DNA of 36,731 nucleotides from assembly GCA_013154085.1 (NCBI GenBank), contig JAADDE010000035.1, positions 1 to 36,731 on the forward strand, read 5' to 3'. Source of the DNA: Thermoproteota archaeon. GTDB lineage: Archaea > Thermoproteota > Thermoprotei_A > Sulfolobales > Ignicoccaceae. The translations under genes and the position numbers were made by a program. How positions within the stretch are numbered: the stretch's first letter is position 1; every line of letters begins with the position of its first letter. The notes under the pieces are model-generated. The model worked only from the letters and a program-made list of their open reading frames with translations. It did no database searches and was not told the origin of the DNA. Of the stretch, positions 22,991 to 31,462 are shown piece by piece.

Positions 22991-23606
22991 CCAGAACGAG
23001 GTGTTTCCAGGTTCGGACGTCGCCGTCGAACTCTTGCGCGAATATCCTCTCCTCGGGAGTAAGCCTCTCGATCAGAGAGACCGGGATCTCCTCCTCTCCC
23101 AATACCTTAGTCACTATCTTCATCAGCCTCAAGTCGGTGAGTTCCTTTAACTGAGCTCTTATTCTTGTCACCTTGAGCAATTTTTGAGCGATTTCCTCCA
23201 CATCTACATCGCTTATCTCCGGTTTCCTATATTTCTCGATGATTTCCTTTACCCTTTTGTAAAAGTCCGGCGGAAGTTGAGTAGGATAAGGTTCATCTTT
23301 CTTTGATTCGAGGAACCTGTACTTCGCTACCTCCTTCAGCGTTTCTTCCACTGTTCTTTCTCTGCTGTACCTAGCAAAGCCCTTCTGCACCAAGTCGTCC
23401 GCCAACCACCGCGGAAGCTCCACCTCCATTCCCTTTCCGAGCCGGAGGAAGCTTTCCCCGTCGAAGAGATCGCTTATCTCTCTAAGTAAAATTACTTTAA
23501 CGCGTTCCTCCAAATAAATATTCCTTTCAAGCTTCAGTGCGATTTCCAACCGCAAGCTCTCGGGGCCCCGAAATCGTTTAGGACCCGTCGGCGGGTAATG
23601 AAACAC
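22983..23606 (-). CDS. GINS complex subunit Gins23
   Basis: The product has 207 residues from the GTG at 23606. The small beta domain comes first (ERVKVILLREISDLFDGESFLRLGKGMEVELPRWLADDLVQKG), followed by the helical domain (LPPDFYKRVKEIIEKYRKPE, IAQKLLKVTRIRAQLKEL). This domain order is that of the Sld5/Psf2-Psf3 (Gins23) type. It lies directly upstream of mcm, with overlapping stop and start, as in Sulfolobus. The N-terminal 15 residues before RGPESLRLE may not be translated if a later TTG is used. Confidence 0.88.
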   Translation of the reverse strand: MFHYPPTGPKRFRGPESLRLEIALKLERNIYLEERVKVILLREISDLFDGESFLRLGKGMEVELPRWLADDLVQKGFARYSRERTVEETLKEVAKYRFLESKKDEPYPTQLPPDFYKRVKEIIEKYRKPEISDVDVEEIAQKLLKVTRIRAQLKELTDLRLMKIVTKVLGEEEIPVSLIERLTPEERIFAQEFDGDVRTWKHLVLGE

Positions 23607-23638
23607 GAGGGCTGTTCCAAAACTTGCGGAGTATCTTC

Positions 23639-23648
23639 CTAATTATAC
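23639..23648 (+). promoter_or_regulatory. TATA-like element of the RFC operon
   Basis: CTAATTATAC is centred near 23644 and predicts a transcript start near 23670. That lies downstream of the TTG at 23664 and favours the GTG at 23679 as the rfcS start. Confidence 0.45.
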
Positions 23649-23678
23649 TTCAAGTGGTATGCGTTGAGGGAACGCCGC

Positions 23679-24662
23679 GTGTCGGCTGAGGAACTACTAT
23701 GGGCGGAAAAGTATAGGCCAAAGAGCCTTGACGAAATAGTAGATCAAGAAGATATAGTGAGGAGACTCAAGAAATTTGTAGAAGAGAAAAACGTCCCTCA
23801 CATGCTCTTCGCCGGGCCCCCGGGCACGGGCAAGACTACCGCCGCCCTCGCGCTGGCCCACGACCTCTACGGAGAGAGGTACAGACAGTACATCCTTGAG
23901 TTAAATGCCAGCGACGAAAGAGGTATAGATGTTATCAGAACCAAGGTGAAAGAATTCGCGCGCTCGAAGACCCCTCCCGACGTACCTTTCAAGCTGGTAA
24001 TCTTGGACGAAGCAGACAACATGACTGCCGATGCCCAGCAAGCCCTTAGAAGACTTATGGAGATGTACTCGGCTACGACAAGGTTCATATTGCTGGCCAA
24101 CTTTCCAAGCAAAATAATAGAGCCGGTGCAGTCCCGATGCGTGTACTTCCGCTTTAGACCTCTTCCAAAGGAGAAGGTTGTTGAAAGACTAGAGTACATA
24201 TGCAAGAAAGAAGGAGTCGAGTGCGAAAGGGAGGCCTTAGAAGAGATCTACAACCTCTCGGAAGGCGACATGCGCAGAGCTGTCAACATCCTCCAAGCAG
24301 CGGCCGCGCTGGGAAAGGTAACTAAGGACGCCGTGTATAAGGCAATAGGTTACGTCCATCCGAGCAAGGTAAAGGAAATACTCGATCTGGCGCTTAATGG
24401 AGACTTTACCAAGGCTTCTAAATTACTCCGTGAGGTTATGATAGAATACGGTCTTTCTGGACTCGACGTCCTCAAGATGTTCCAGAAGGAGCTCATGGGT
24501 GGATCGTTCGAGCTACCGGAGGAACTTAAGGTACTCTTGGCCGACTACGCCGGGGAGGTACAATTCCGGCTGGCTGAGGGAGCTGACGACGAAATACAGC
24601 TACAAGCCTTCCTAGCAAAACTGGCCCTGCTTGGACCCCGCTTCAGAGGTGCGAGTCGTTGA
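23679..24662 (+). CDS. rfcS: Replication factor C small subunit
   Basis: The 327-residue clamp-loader ATPase begins VSAEELLWAEKYRPK, matching known RfcS N-termini. An in-frame TTG at 23664 would add five residues. RFC boxes are present: Walker A GPPGTGKTT, Walker B VILDEADNM, and the SRC motif in QSRCVYFRF. The C-terminal collar domain follows. RfcS tetramers with one RfcL open PCNA and load it on primed DNA. The stop overlaps the rfcL start (TTGA). No intein is present. Confidence 0.97.
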   Translation: MSAEELLWAEKYRPKSLDEIVDQEDIVRRLKKFVEEKNVPHMLFAGPPGTGKTTAALALAHDLYGERYRQYILELNASDERGIDVIRTKVKEFARSKTPPDVPFKLVILDEADNMTADAQQALRRLMEMYSATTRFILLANFPSKIIEPVQSRCVYFRFRPLPKEKVVERLEYICKKEGVECEREALEEIYNLSEGDMRRAVNILQAAAALGKVTKDAVYKAIGYVHPSKVKEILDLALNGDFTKASKLLREVMIEYGLSGLDVLKMFQKELMGGSFELPEELKVLLADYAGEVQFRLAEGADDEIQLQAFLAKLALLGPRFRGASR

Positions 24663-26071
24663 GGGCCGTTCCGTGGATAATAAAGTATAGACCGCGTAGC
24701 GTAGAGGACGTAGTGGATCAAGAAAAGGCCAAGGAAGTGCTAGTACCTTGGATAAAGAAGTGGCTCTCAGGCACGCCACCGGAAAAAAAGGCCGCTTTGC
24801 TCTGGGGTCCGCCGGGCGTGGGCAAAACCAGCCTCGTAGAAGCTATATGCAACGAATACAAGCTAGAAAAAATTGAGATGAACGCCAGCGACTTCAGGAG
24901 GAAAAACGACATAGAAAGGATAGCGCTGGCCGCCGCGACGAAGAAGCCCCTCCCCCCGTGGAAGGGGAGACTCATATTGCTGGACGAGGTGGACGGTCTC
25001 TCCCCCAGAGGGGATGAGGGGGCCGTAGCTGCTATTCTGGAGCTGATAAAGAAGACAAAAAACCCAGTGGTGATGACGGCGAACGACCCATGGGGGCAAC
25101 ACCTCAGGCCCTTGAGGGAGGCAGCGCTCTTGGTGGAATTCAAGAGAATACCAAAGACCAAGGCTCGTTCGTTCCTCCTTAAGATTTGTGAAGAGGAGGG
25201 GGTGCACTGCGAAAAGGAAGCCATCGACTACATAATAGAGAAGAACAAGGGCGATCTAAGGGCCTCTATAAATGACCTCCAAGCAGTGGCCGAAGCCTTC
25301 GGAAAGGTAACTCTCGACTTGGCTAAGGCATTGCTTGCAGAAAGGGACAGAGTGCTGACCCCCTGGGAGATGTTGCAACAGCTGTTCTATGCCAAGTATG
25401 CGTGGCAGGCAAGGAAGGCCGTAACCAGCACAGACCTCGACTACGATACCCTCTTCCTATGGATTGCCGAGAACGTACCCAAGCAGTACGGTGACGATCC
25501 CTACGACTTGTGGAGAGGACTGGAAGCGCTGTCCAGAGCGAGCGTGATCTATGGACGAATAAAACGAAAGATGAACTGGTCTCTCTTGCCGTACTACTTC
25601 AATGCACTCGGGCCCGGGGTAGCGCTGGCTAAGACGAAGTACCACAAGCGGGCCCGCTGGAGCTATCCGGAAAGGATTACGCTTTTAGCGAAGACGAAGG
25701 AGGTAAGGAAGATCAGAGAGGAGCTCGCGGCGCACCTAGCAAGGCTTTCACACGTCTCCAAGTCCTACGCCAAGGGAGAGTTGATACCGTTGCTCTCTTT
25801 CATAGCCCAGGCGAATCCCAGATACTTCGCACGCCTAGCCTTAGGACTAAGGCTCAACGATTCTATGGTGAAATACTTAGCAAAGAAAAACTATGCAAAA
25901 GTGAAGTCGTTCATTGAGGAGCTCTCCGTCAGGCCGGCTGAAGAAGGAAAGAAAGAGGCTCAAGAAATACTGGAGGAATTAAAAGAAGAATATCAGAAGA
26001 AGACGAAGGAGAAGTCGAACAAAGGAAGAGAGGCTGGAGAGGGTCTTCTCAAGTGGCTTAAGAAGAAGTGA
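24659..26071 (+). CDS. rfcL: Replication factor C large subunit
   Basis: The 470-residue product has Walker A GPPGVGKTS, Walker B LILLDEVDGL, NASDFRRKNDIERI, and a long helical collar with a Lys/Glu-rich C-terminal tail. The end reads GLLKWLKKK, which could be a degenerate PCNA-interaction motif. The TTG start overlaps the rfcS stop by 4 nt, a coupled arrangement that would favour balanced synthesis. It overlaps the convergent TrpRS gene by 14 nt. Confidence 0.97.
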   Translation: MRAVPWIIKYRPRSVEDVVDQEKAKEVLVPWIKKWLSGTPPEKKAALLWGPPGVGKTSLVEAICNEYKLEKIEMNASDFRRKNDIERIALAAATKKPLPPWKGRLILLDEVDGLSPRGDEGAVAAILELIKKTKNPVVMTANDPWGQHLRPLREAALLVEFKRIPKTKARSFLLKICEEEGVHCEKEAIDYIIEKNKGDLRASINDLQAVAEAFGKVTLDLAKALLAERDRVLTPWEMLQQLFYAKYAWQARKAVTSTDLDYDTLFLWIAENVPKQYGDDPYDLWRGLEALSRASVIYGRIKRKMNWSLLPYYFNALGPGVALAKTKYHKRARWSYPERITLLAKTKEVRKIREELAAHLARLSHVSKSYAKGELIPLLSFIAQANPRYFARLALGLRLNDSMVKYLAKKNYAKVKSFIEELSVRPAEEGKKEAQEILEELKEEYQKKTKEKSNKGREAGEGLLKWLKKK

Positions 26072-27197
26072 ACTCCTTCAGTATCTCTTCCGTCTTTTCT
26101 ACGACCTTATCTACCTCTCCCCAGTCAACGTCGTGCAAGAAGAACTTGTCTGCCTTCTTGGCCACTTCTAGCTTCTTCTTGTGATGCATTTTAAGCTTCT
26201 TCACTACTTCGCCGTAGAGTTTCCTCTTACATTCGCCGCACATTATTTCTCCCCTCCTGCACTTTCCCTTCCATTCTTCGGCCTCCTTCGGGCTCAATAC
26301 GAACGCCTCCAACCACTTGAATACTACACATTTGTCGGGGTTCCCTCCCTTCTCCTTCTGCTCTTTCAGCGTCGGCTGGCCGCCCGTCAAGGCCTTCCAA
26401 ATTTTGCTCTTTATTACTTTAGGAGTGTCGCTTAAGAAAATCGCTGTTTCCGGCTTGCTGGCACTCATGGGTTCCCCCGTAAGACCAGGCAAGTACTTGC
26501 TGTGCAGAGCTGCCGGCTTTGGAAGCTTCGCGCGCTCGGCTATGTCCCTGCTGAGTCGTATGTAGGGATCTTGGTCTATTGCTATAGGCACCAAGGAGCG
26601 GTACCCCTTTCTTATTGTAGGAAAAAGTATGTGGGCAGACTGAACTACCGAGTAGAAGTATTTGCCAGGATTGTCGCTGTCACTGAACCCAAATACTGCT
26701 TTGACTTCGCTCAGCGTGACTTCAGTGCTCAATTCTACGGCTATCTCATATATTTCTCTTGTTTTTGAAGATATAAAGAAGAAGGTCTTCCTCTCGTCGA
26801 GGCCCAGCGCCGCGATGTCAAGAGCGTTATCGTATGCATAGTACCTACCCTCTCTGAGGCTACGGATTTTTAGGAACACGTACTTCTCGTCGTCGCTCAG
26901 CGGCAAGAAAGCTGGCACGTTGAACGTCCTCTGCATCCACGCTACGAAGTCGAAAATTAGCAGATGGCCTAGATGCATTACATTGGAGGGGCCCCTGCCG
27001 GTCAGTATGGCAAACTCGCTGCCTCTCCTCCATTCCTCCACTACTTTATCGAAGTCCCTGTGGGCGAAGAAGTAACCTATTTCAAAAAGCTTGTGTACTG
27101 AGGGTAAACGAGAGAGCAACTCTTTGGATATCGGCGTGACGCCGAAGATCTTTATCAAACGATCGTAGTCAGCTATCTTCTGGAGGGCGTCCGGCAA
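26058..27197 (-). CDS. trpS: Tryptophan--tRNA ligase
   Basis: The 379-residue class Ic synthetase is of the archaeal/eukaryotic type. The HIGH motif appears as RGPSNVMHLGH and KMSKS as EPMSASKPE. LSDDEKYVF, AIDQDPYIRLSRD and the conserved GGNPDKCVVFKWLEAF are also present. A C-terminal block with CRRGEIMCGECK holds three cysteines and may bind zinc. It charges tRNA-Trp. The TTG at 27197 lies about 10 nt after a transcript start predicted from the TATA-like element at 27227-27238. Confidence 0.96.
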   Translation of the reverse strand: MPDALQKIADYDRLIKIFGVTPISKELLSRLPSVHKLFEIGYFFAHRDFDKVVEEWRRGSEFAILTGRGPSNVMHLGHLLIFDFVAWMQRTFNVPAFLPLSDDEKYVFLKIRSLREGRYYAYDNALDIAALGLDERKTFFFISSKTREIYEIAVELSTEVTLSEVKAVFGFSDSDNPGKYFYSVVQSAHILFPTIRKGYRSLVPIAIDQDPYIRLSRDIAERAKLPKPAALHSKYLPGLTGEPMSASKPETAIFLSDTPKVIKSKIWKALTGGQPTLKEQKEKGGNPDKCVVFKWLEAFVLSPKEAEEWKGKCRRGEIMCGECKRKLYGEVVKKLKMHHKKKLEVAKKADKFFLHDVDWGEVDKVVEKTEEILKEFTSS

Positions 27198-27226
27198 ATC
27201 CTTGTGCCCCCACCAGAGGGGACACC

Positions 27227-27238
27227 AACATTATTTAG
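27227..27238. promoter_or_regulatory. A/T-rich element between divergent trpS and the gene at 27291
   Basis: AACATTATTTAG is the only A/T-rich stretch in the 93-nt gap. It is correctly spaced for a near-leaderless trpS transcript (minus) and could also start the plus-strand transcript near 27260. Confidence 0.45.
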
Positions 27239-27290
27239 GCACAAAGGACGCTCCTCCGTGGACCCGAAAACAGATGTGGGGGTGATGTAG

Positions 27291-27617
27291 TTGCCCAAGA
27301 CGGTGAGCGACAAGGACCTCGAAAGGATGTTAGAAGAGATAACAGATACAGAGACAGAAGACATAATGAGGAAGGACGATCCCAAGTACAAATGGATAAG
27401 ACAAATAATGATATCGGCGAAGAAGTATCACAAGCTCTGTCCCTACTATGATAAGAGAACTGGGAAGTGCTTCCTAGAGTTTGACTACAAGTGCGACAGG
27501 GCCGGAAAATTCGACGGCTGTCCGGTATTCATAAAGTATCTAGAAAAGAAGTACGAAGAACTTAAAGCCAGAGGAAAGAGGCTACCAATGGACTTCATGG
27601 ATCTATCTTTGGTGTAA
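27291..27617 (+). CDS. Uncharacterised small protein with four cysteines
   Basis: The 108-residue protein has an acidic helical N-terminus (SDKDLERMLEEITDTETEDIM) and a cysteine-bearing section: CPYYDKRTGKCFLEFDYKC followed by DGCPVF, then a basic helix. The four cysteines could form one zinc or Fe-S site. The TTG at 27291 has GGGGGTGAT upstream. It is probably co-transcribed with the 50-residue gene that starts 3 nt after its stop. No family is recognised. Confidence 0.75.
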   Translation: MPKTVSDKDLERMLEEITDTETEDIMRKDDPKYKWIRQIMISAKKYHKLCPYYDKRTGKCFLEFDYKCDRAGKFDGCPVFIKYLEKKYEELKARGKRLPMDFMDLSLV

Positions 27618-27619
27618 CC

Positions 27620-27772
27620 TTGGAGTGCGTAATCAAGGCTCGCATCGTTAAGAAGTACGGAGATCTGTTTTTAGTAGAGAACGAGCTGGGGGGACTCGCT
27701 TTAATACCGGCGAAGGAGCTCTGTAGCGTCATGGCGAAGCTAGGCATTTGTATAGATGAAGTCAAGTGCTAA
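27620..27772 (+). CDS. Very small uncharacterised protein (50 residues)
   Basis: The frame reads MECVIKARIVKKYGDLFLVE, then NELGGLALIPAKELCSVMAK, then LGICIDEVKC. It looks like a compact beta-rich domain, with four cysteines and codon use like its neighbours. The TTG begins 3 nt after the previous stop, so it is coupled to it. It overlaps the convergent 72-residue gene by 11 nt. It is easily missed because of its size. Confidence 0.6.
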   Translation: MECVIKARIVKKYGDLFLVENELGGLALIPAKELCSVMAKLGICIDEVKC

Positions 27773-27980
27773 CAACCAAGCGCGCGCCCTCACACCTCGC
27801 TGTACCCCTGCACCGCGCCACAAAGCCCGGACGTTCAGGATATCCCTCCAGCGTGCACCGAGCATTTATCTCAACTTGCCTCGCTTCCTCGCAACAGATC
27901 CTCTCCAACTCCTTGCCCTCGTCGTCGAGAACCATGTAGCAGTACTTCGTACCGTCGTATGAAACTATAACTCCCTTCAT
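27762..27980 (-). CDS. Small uncharacterised protein (72 residues)
   Basis: A strand-rich protein begins MKGVIVSYDGTKYCYMVLDD, continues with ICCEEARQVEINARCTLEG and ends in a basic section with CRGTARCEGARLVVS. Six cysteines are present. The ATG has GGGAGAG a few nucleotides upstream. It may be a small OB-like or SH3-like domain; no family is recognised. It diverges from the DUF2070-like gene at 27999. Confidence 0.6.
   Translation of the reverse strand: MKGVIVSYDGTKYCYMVLDDEGKELERICCEEARQVEINARCTLEGYPERPGFVARCRGTARCEGARLVVST
27963..27970 (+). promoter_or_regulatory. TATA-like element of the DUF2070-like gene
   Basis: AACTATAA is centred near 27967, about 32 nt before the TTG at 27999, giving a leader of about 7 nt. 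It overlaps the first codons of the divergent small gene. Confidence 0.35.
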
Positions 27981-27998
27981 CCACTCTCCCTGGAAGCC

Positions 27999-29297
27999 TT
28001 GGACGCGGTTCTAAAATACTACAAGCTACTCTTCACGCTACCACGAGGAAAGAAGGCGTACCTTGCGGCACTTCTATCGATCCCCTTGATAGTGAAGGAT
28101 CCAATATCGTTCTTAGCAGTATTTTTGTTTATAGTATTGTTCTACGAAGAGAGGGTGCTAAACGGTAGGAGGCTTTCCTTCTTACTGGCCACCGTCTCCG
28201 GTGCCGTCCTTATCAACAAGCCCTCGCTGGCGGCTGTATTTATGGCAGTTGCATCGACGCTCTTCAAGCCGTCTCCCCTTCTAGCGCTCCTCGCCCCGAA
28301 TCTTCTTTATTTAAAATATCCTCATGCTATGCTTGCAGTTATTCCAATATCCTTGGTTGTGTTTTATGGTAAGAGAAAAGGCACTGTGGACTTCGGCATA
28401 GCGTGGGTTAGGGCTTGGATGGGCGATGACTATTATTTGCTTGAACGAATTATTTATGAACAAGGTGTCGACAGAACCGCAAGGTTTGTGCGAGTAGGCC
28501 CGTTGCTCTTTACAGACGTCCACTTCGGCCTTATGAGATATGCTATGGGTTCCTTATTTCCCCACTTAGCCGCCCTGAAAGGTCTCGTGCCGCACCGGCT
28601 GTGCGGCTCACACGAGAACAACCCGGCGTCTCGCTGGGAAACGTATTCGTTGCTGAGCGTTCCGCTCGAAGGAGCAACGAAGGAGCTGTCGCTGGCCATT
28701 CTTAAAGGTGAAAATATAAATATTTATGAATACCAATTCAGAGAAGGTTGCATAGACATAGTCGAGCACCCAAAGGGTGCAGACGACTTGCCTTGCATCG
28801 ATTGGCGCTGTCATATAGCTGACCCGCACAACTCAGAGGGGCCCAGGCCGGACCCTGGCGTCCTCGAGAAGGAGCTAGCGACGGCGAGGCTCATCTCCTC
28901 GAAAAAGCTGGGCAAGCCTAAGGTAGTGGAGGTGAAGGTCCTTGGAGAATGGCTGTGCGAGGAGAGGGGGTTCTTAATAGACTGGGGGAACTTCAAACAT
29001 CTCGTGGTGTTCGGCAATAACATGAAAAGGGAGTCGCAGAAGGTCGCGGACCTCGTGAGCACAGTTGACGATCACAGCTGTGCTGGCTTCGGTAGAAGGA
29101 CCTATGAGCCCAGCGTCGTCAAGGGGATAATTCCCATTACGGATAAACACGTGCCCTCGCTCGTTGGGGAGAGGGTCGCTAGCTATAGAGCGATGGGTGG
29201 GTTGCTTTTCTCCCCCGAGTCTCAAAGAGATATTGTAAAGTCTATTAAAGCTGGTGTCCTCGCGGTCGCAACTGCCTTGCTCATATCTCTCATCTGA
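27999..29297 (+). CDS. DUF2070-like archaeal membrane protein
   Basis: The 432-residue product has several hydrophobic helices in the first 125 residues (LAALLSIPLIV, FLAVFLFIVLFY, LLALLAPNLLYL, MLAVIPISLVVFY). A large soluble domain and a final C-terminal helix (LAVATALLISLI) follow. The soluble part has DVHFGLMRYAMGSLFPHL and GSHENNPAS, matching my memory of the histidine-bearing DUF2070 segments, and DDHSCAGFGRR near the end. Conserved His/Asp residues hint at a metal-dependent hydrolase, but no function is established. Confidence 0.75.
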   Translation: MDAVLKYYKLLFTLPRGKKAYLAALLSIPLIVKDPISFLAVFLFIVLFYEERVLNGRRLSFLLATVSGAVLINKPSLAAVFMAVASTLFKPSPLLALLAPNLLYLKYPHAMLAVIPISLVVFYGKRKGTVDFGIAWVRAWMGDDYYLLERIIYEQGVDRTARFVRVGPLLFTDVHFGLMRYAMGSLFPHLAALKGLVPHRLCGSHENNPASRWETYSLLSVPLEGATKELSLAILKGENINIYEYQFREGCIDIVEHPKGADDLPCIDWRCHIADPHNSEGPRPDPGVLEKELATARLISSKKLGKPKVVEVKVLGEWLCEERGFLIDWGNFKHLVVFGNNMKRESQKVADLVSTVDDHSCAGFGRRTYEPSVVKGIIPITDKHVPSLVGERVASYRAMGGLLFSPESQRDIVKSIKAGVLAVATALLISLI

Positions 29298-29299
29298 AG

Positions 29300-29356
29300 G
29301 CTCAGGCAGCCACCGCCTCCCCATCCAGTCGGGAGTGGTCGGGATGATCATCATCG
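29300..29356 (-). ncRNA. Weak candidate C/D box sRNA downstream of atpA
   Basis: On the minus strand a perfect ATGATGA (29354-29348, box C) is followed 42 nt later by CTGA (29305-29302, box D), the right total length for an archaeal C/D sRNA. The internal boxes are poor (CGAC for D', GGATGG for C'). The gap between the DUF2070-like gene and atpA otherwise holds only the atpA terminator. I could not assign targets. Confidence 0.25.
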
Positions 29357-29368
29357 CGGGGAGGCCGG

Positions 29369-29373
29369 AAAAA
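29369..29373 (-). terminator. Oligo-T terminator of atpA
   Basis: A run of five T on the minus strand begins 2 nt after the atpA stop codon. Confidence 0.45.
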
Positions 29374-29374
29374 G

Positions 29375-31165
29375 TTAGGCGCTTAGGGCTTCGAGCTTCT
29401 CCATGAGCCTCGCATACAAGTCCTCTAGCTTCTCCAGCTCATCGTTCTTGACAGTAAACCTGCTCCTTATTAATTCGGCTATTTCGTCTTTCACTGCTTC
29501 CCTAATCTTCGCTACTGGGACGCCGGCGTTCACCAGCTCCTTGGCTTTCCTATAGAAGTCTATAATTATCTTCATCATAAGGAACTGTTTCTTGGGGGAG
29601 CAGAAGGCGTCCACGGGGTCGAATGCGTTCTGCTGCAGGAACGCTTCCTTGATCACCCTCGCGGTCTCTATGATCAGCTTGTCCGGCTCGCTCAAGCTCT
29701 CAGGGCCCACAAGCCTCACTATTTCCTTGAGCTCATCCTCCTTCAGCAGGATGTTCATCATTTCATCTCTGTACTCCTTCCACTTGGGGCTGATGTTCTC
29801 ATGCCACCACTTGGCGACGGTATCGACGTAGAGGCTGTAGGACACGAGCCAGTTTATGGCCGGGTAGTGCCTCGCGTACGCGAGCCTGGCGTCGAGGGCC
29901 CAGAAGACCCTCACGAACCTCCTCGTGTGGCTGGTCACGGGCTCGCTGAAGTCTCCTCCCGGCGGGGAGACGGCCGACGCTATCGTCACGCTACCAACCC
30001 TCTCCGGGCTACCGGGTATGCGCGCTCTGCCGGCCCTCTCGTAGTACTCTGCGAGCCTTGAAGCTAGGTAGGGCGGGAAGCCCTCCTCTGCCGGCATCTC
30101 CTCCATTCTGCCGGCGATGTCCCTCAGTGCCTCGGCCCAGCGAGACGTTGAGTCTGCTATCAGCAAGCTGTCGTAGCCCATGTCCCTGTAGTACTCGGCG
30201 AGCGTGACACCGACGTAAATGGACGCCTCTCTCGCCGCCACGGGCATGTTTGACGTGTTGGCGACCAGTATGGTCCTCTCCATCAGCGGGCGACCGCTCC
30301 ACGGGTCCTTGTAGTTGGGGAAGTTCACGAGCACGTCCGTCATCTCGTTGCCTCTCTCTCCGCAACCCACGTATATTACCACCCTGGCATCGCTCCAAGC
30401 CGCCAAGGTCCTCAGCGTGACGGTCTTTCCAGAACCGAAGGGACCGGGTATGGCGCCCGTTCCGCCCTTAGCCATGGGGAACAGGGTGTCGAGCACCCTG
30501 ACGCCGGTTATCAGCGGAGTGACCGGCTCGAACTTCTCTACTACCGGCCTCGGCCTTCGGATGGGCCAGCGGTGATACATCTTTAGCTCTATCTCTTTGC
30601 CGTCGTACTCGACGACGGCTATAGTGTCCTCTATCGTGTATTCGCCGGCGGGGGCAAGCCACTTTAGGCGTCCAGCTTTGTCAACGGGTATTACGTTGGG
30701 AGGCACCATGACCTTGTGCTCTATTAGGGGCGTCTCTGGCACGGTTCCGAGGATATAGTCTCCGCTCACCTTGTCTCCGGGCTTAAGAGAGGTATTGGGG
30801 CGCCACTCCCACTTCTTCGAGCGGTCCAGAGAGGGTACTTTGATCCCCCTGCGGATGAAGGGAGACTTGGCCACATCGTATATGCTCTCCAAAGGCCTCA
30901 ATATGCCATCGAAGATGTGGCTCAGCAAGCCCGGCCCGAGTTCGATGCTGAAAGGCGAGCCGGTACCTACTACGGGCTCGCCGGGAGTGATGCCAGTGGT
31001 GTCCTCGTACACTTGTATAACGGCTTTGTCTCCGGTGATCCTCGTCACTTCACCTATAAGTCCCTCTTTGCCTACCTCAACCACTTCGTACATCTGAACT
31101 CCTTGCATGTCCTCGGCGATGACGACCGGGCCTCTGACTCTTAGTACCTTGCCCTTAACTGCCAT
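29375..31165 (-). CDS. atpA: A-type ATP synthase catalytic subunit A
   Basis: The 596-residue product has the beta-barrel N-terminus ([20 protein letters not shown]), the A-type non-homologous region, the Walker A form specific to A-ATPases (GPFGSGKTV), [27 protein letters not shown] and [20 protein letters not shown]. It is the nucleotide-hydrolysing or synthesising subunit of the A1 head. The ATG follows GGAGGT, and a TATA element lies at 31199-31208. No other ATP synthase subunit gene is adjacent, whereas most archaea keep them in one operon. No intein is present. Confidence 0.98.
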   Translation of the reverse strand: MAVKGKVLRVRGPVVIAEDMQGVQMYEVVEVGKEGLIGEVTRITGDKAVIQVYEDTTGITPGEPVVGTGSPFSIELGPGLLSHIFDGILRPLESIYDVAKSPFIRRGIKVPSLDRSKKWEWRPNTSLKPGDKVSGDYILGTVPETPLIEHKVMVPPNVIPVDKAGRLKWLAPAGEYTIEDTIAVVEYDGKEIELKMYHRWPIRRPRPVVEKFEPVTPLITGVRVLDTLFPMAKGGTGAIPGPFGSGKTVTLRTLAAWSDARVVIYVGCGERGNEMTDVLVNFPNYKDPWSGRPLMERTILVANTSNMPVAAREASIYVGVTLAEYYRDMGYDSLLIADSTSRWAEALRDIAGRMEEMPAEEGFPPYLASRLAEYYERAGRARIPGSPERVGSVTIASAVSPPGGDFSEPVTSHTRRFVRVFWALDARLAYARHYPAINWLVSYSLYVDTVAKWWHENISPKWKEYRDEMMNILLKEDELKEIVRLVGPESLSEPDKLIIETARVIKEAFLQQNAFDPVDAFCSPKKQFLMMKIIIDFYRKAKELVNAGVPVAKIREAVKDEIAELIRSRFTVKNDELEKLEDLYARLMEKLEALSA

Positions 31166-31198
31166 ACCTTTACCTCCTCTCTGGAGGCCTTTCTGCCA

Positions 31199-31208
31199 CC
31201 TTAAAACG
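31199..31208 (-). promoter_or_regulatory. TATA box of atpA
   Basis: On the minus strand CGTTTTAAGG is centred near 31204, predicting a transcript start near 31178. That leaves a short leader containing the GGAGGT ribosome-binding site (31172-31177). Confidence 0.5.
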
Positions 31209-31240
31209 CCTTGTCCGTTGTAGGGAAGTGGAACCGCCCG

Positions 31241-31462
31241 TCATTTTATTATTTTCACCCATTTAGTTTTAGATGCATAACCTTTGATTATTTCGACTTT
31301 CGAGGCCCCGAAGAACTTCTTCAACAGCTTCACGAGCTCCCGGTTGGCCTTACCCCCTTCGGGAGGGGCTCTCACGCGCACTACCAAACAGTCGCCTTCG
31401 AAGCCGACCACCTCGCTCACCGGGGATCTAGGCTTTACGCAGACCTTGATCTCCTCTTCCAC
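31241..31462 (-). CDS. DUF167/YggU family protein
   Basis: The 73-residue protein has the family phrases VKPRSPVSEVVGFEGDCLVVRVRAPPEGGKANRELVKLL and the basic C-terminal strand with GYASKTKWVKI. The function is unknown; the fold is small alpha/beta. The GTG at 31462 overlaps the DHH gene by 35 nt, so both are probably one transcript. Confidence 0.92.
   Translation of the reverse strand: MEEEIKVCVKPRSPVSEVVGFEGDCLVVRVRAPPEGGKANRELVKLLKKFFGASKVEIIKGYASKTKWVKIIK

Noticed and set aside
23607-23663. Replication origin between Gins23 and RfcS
   Set aside because: The gap is short and is explained by divergent promoters. No ORB-like repeat was seen.
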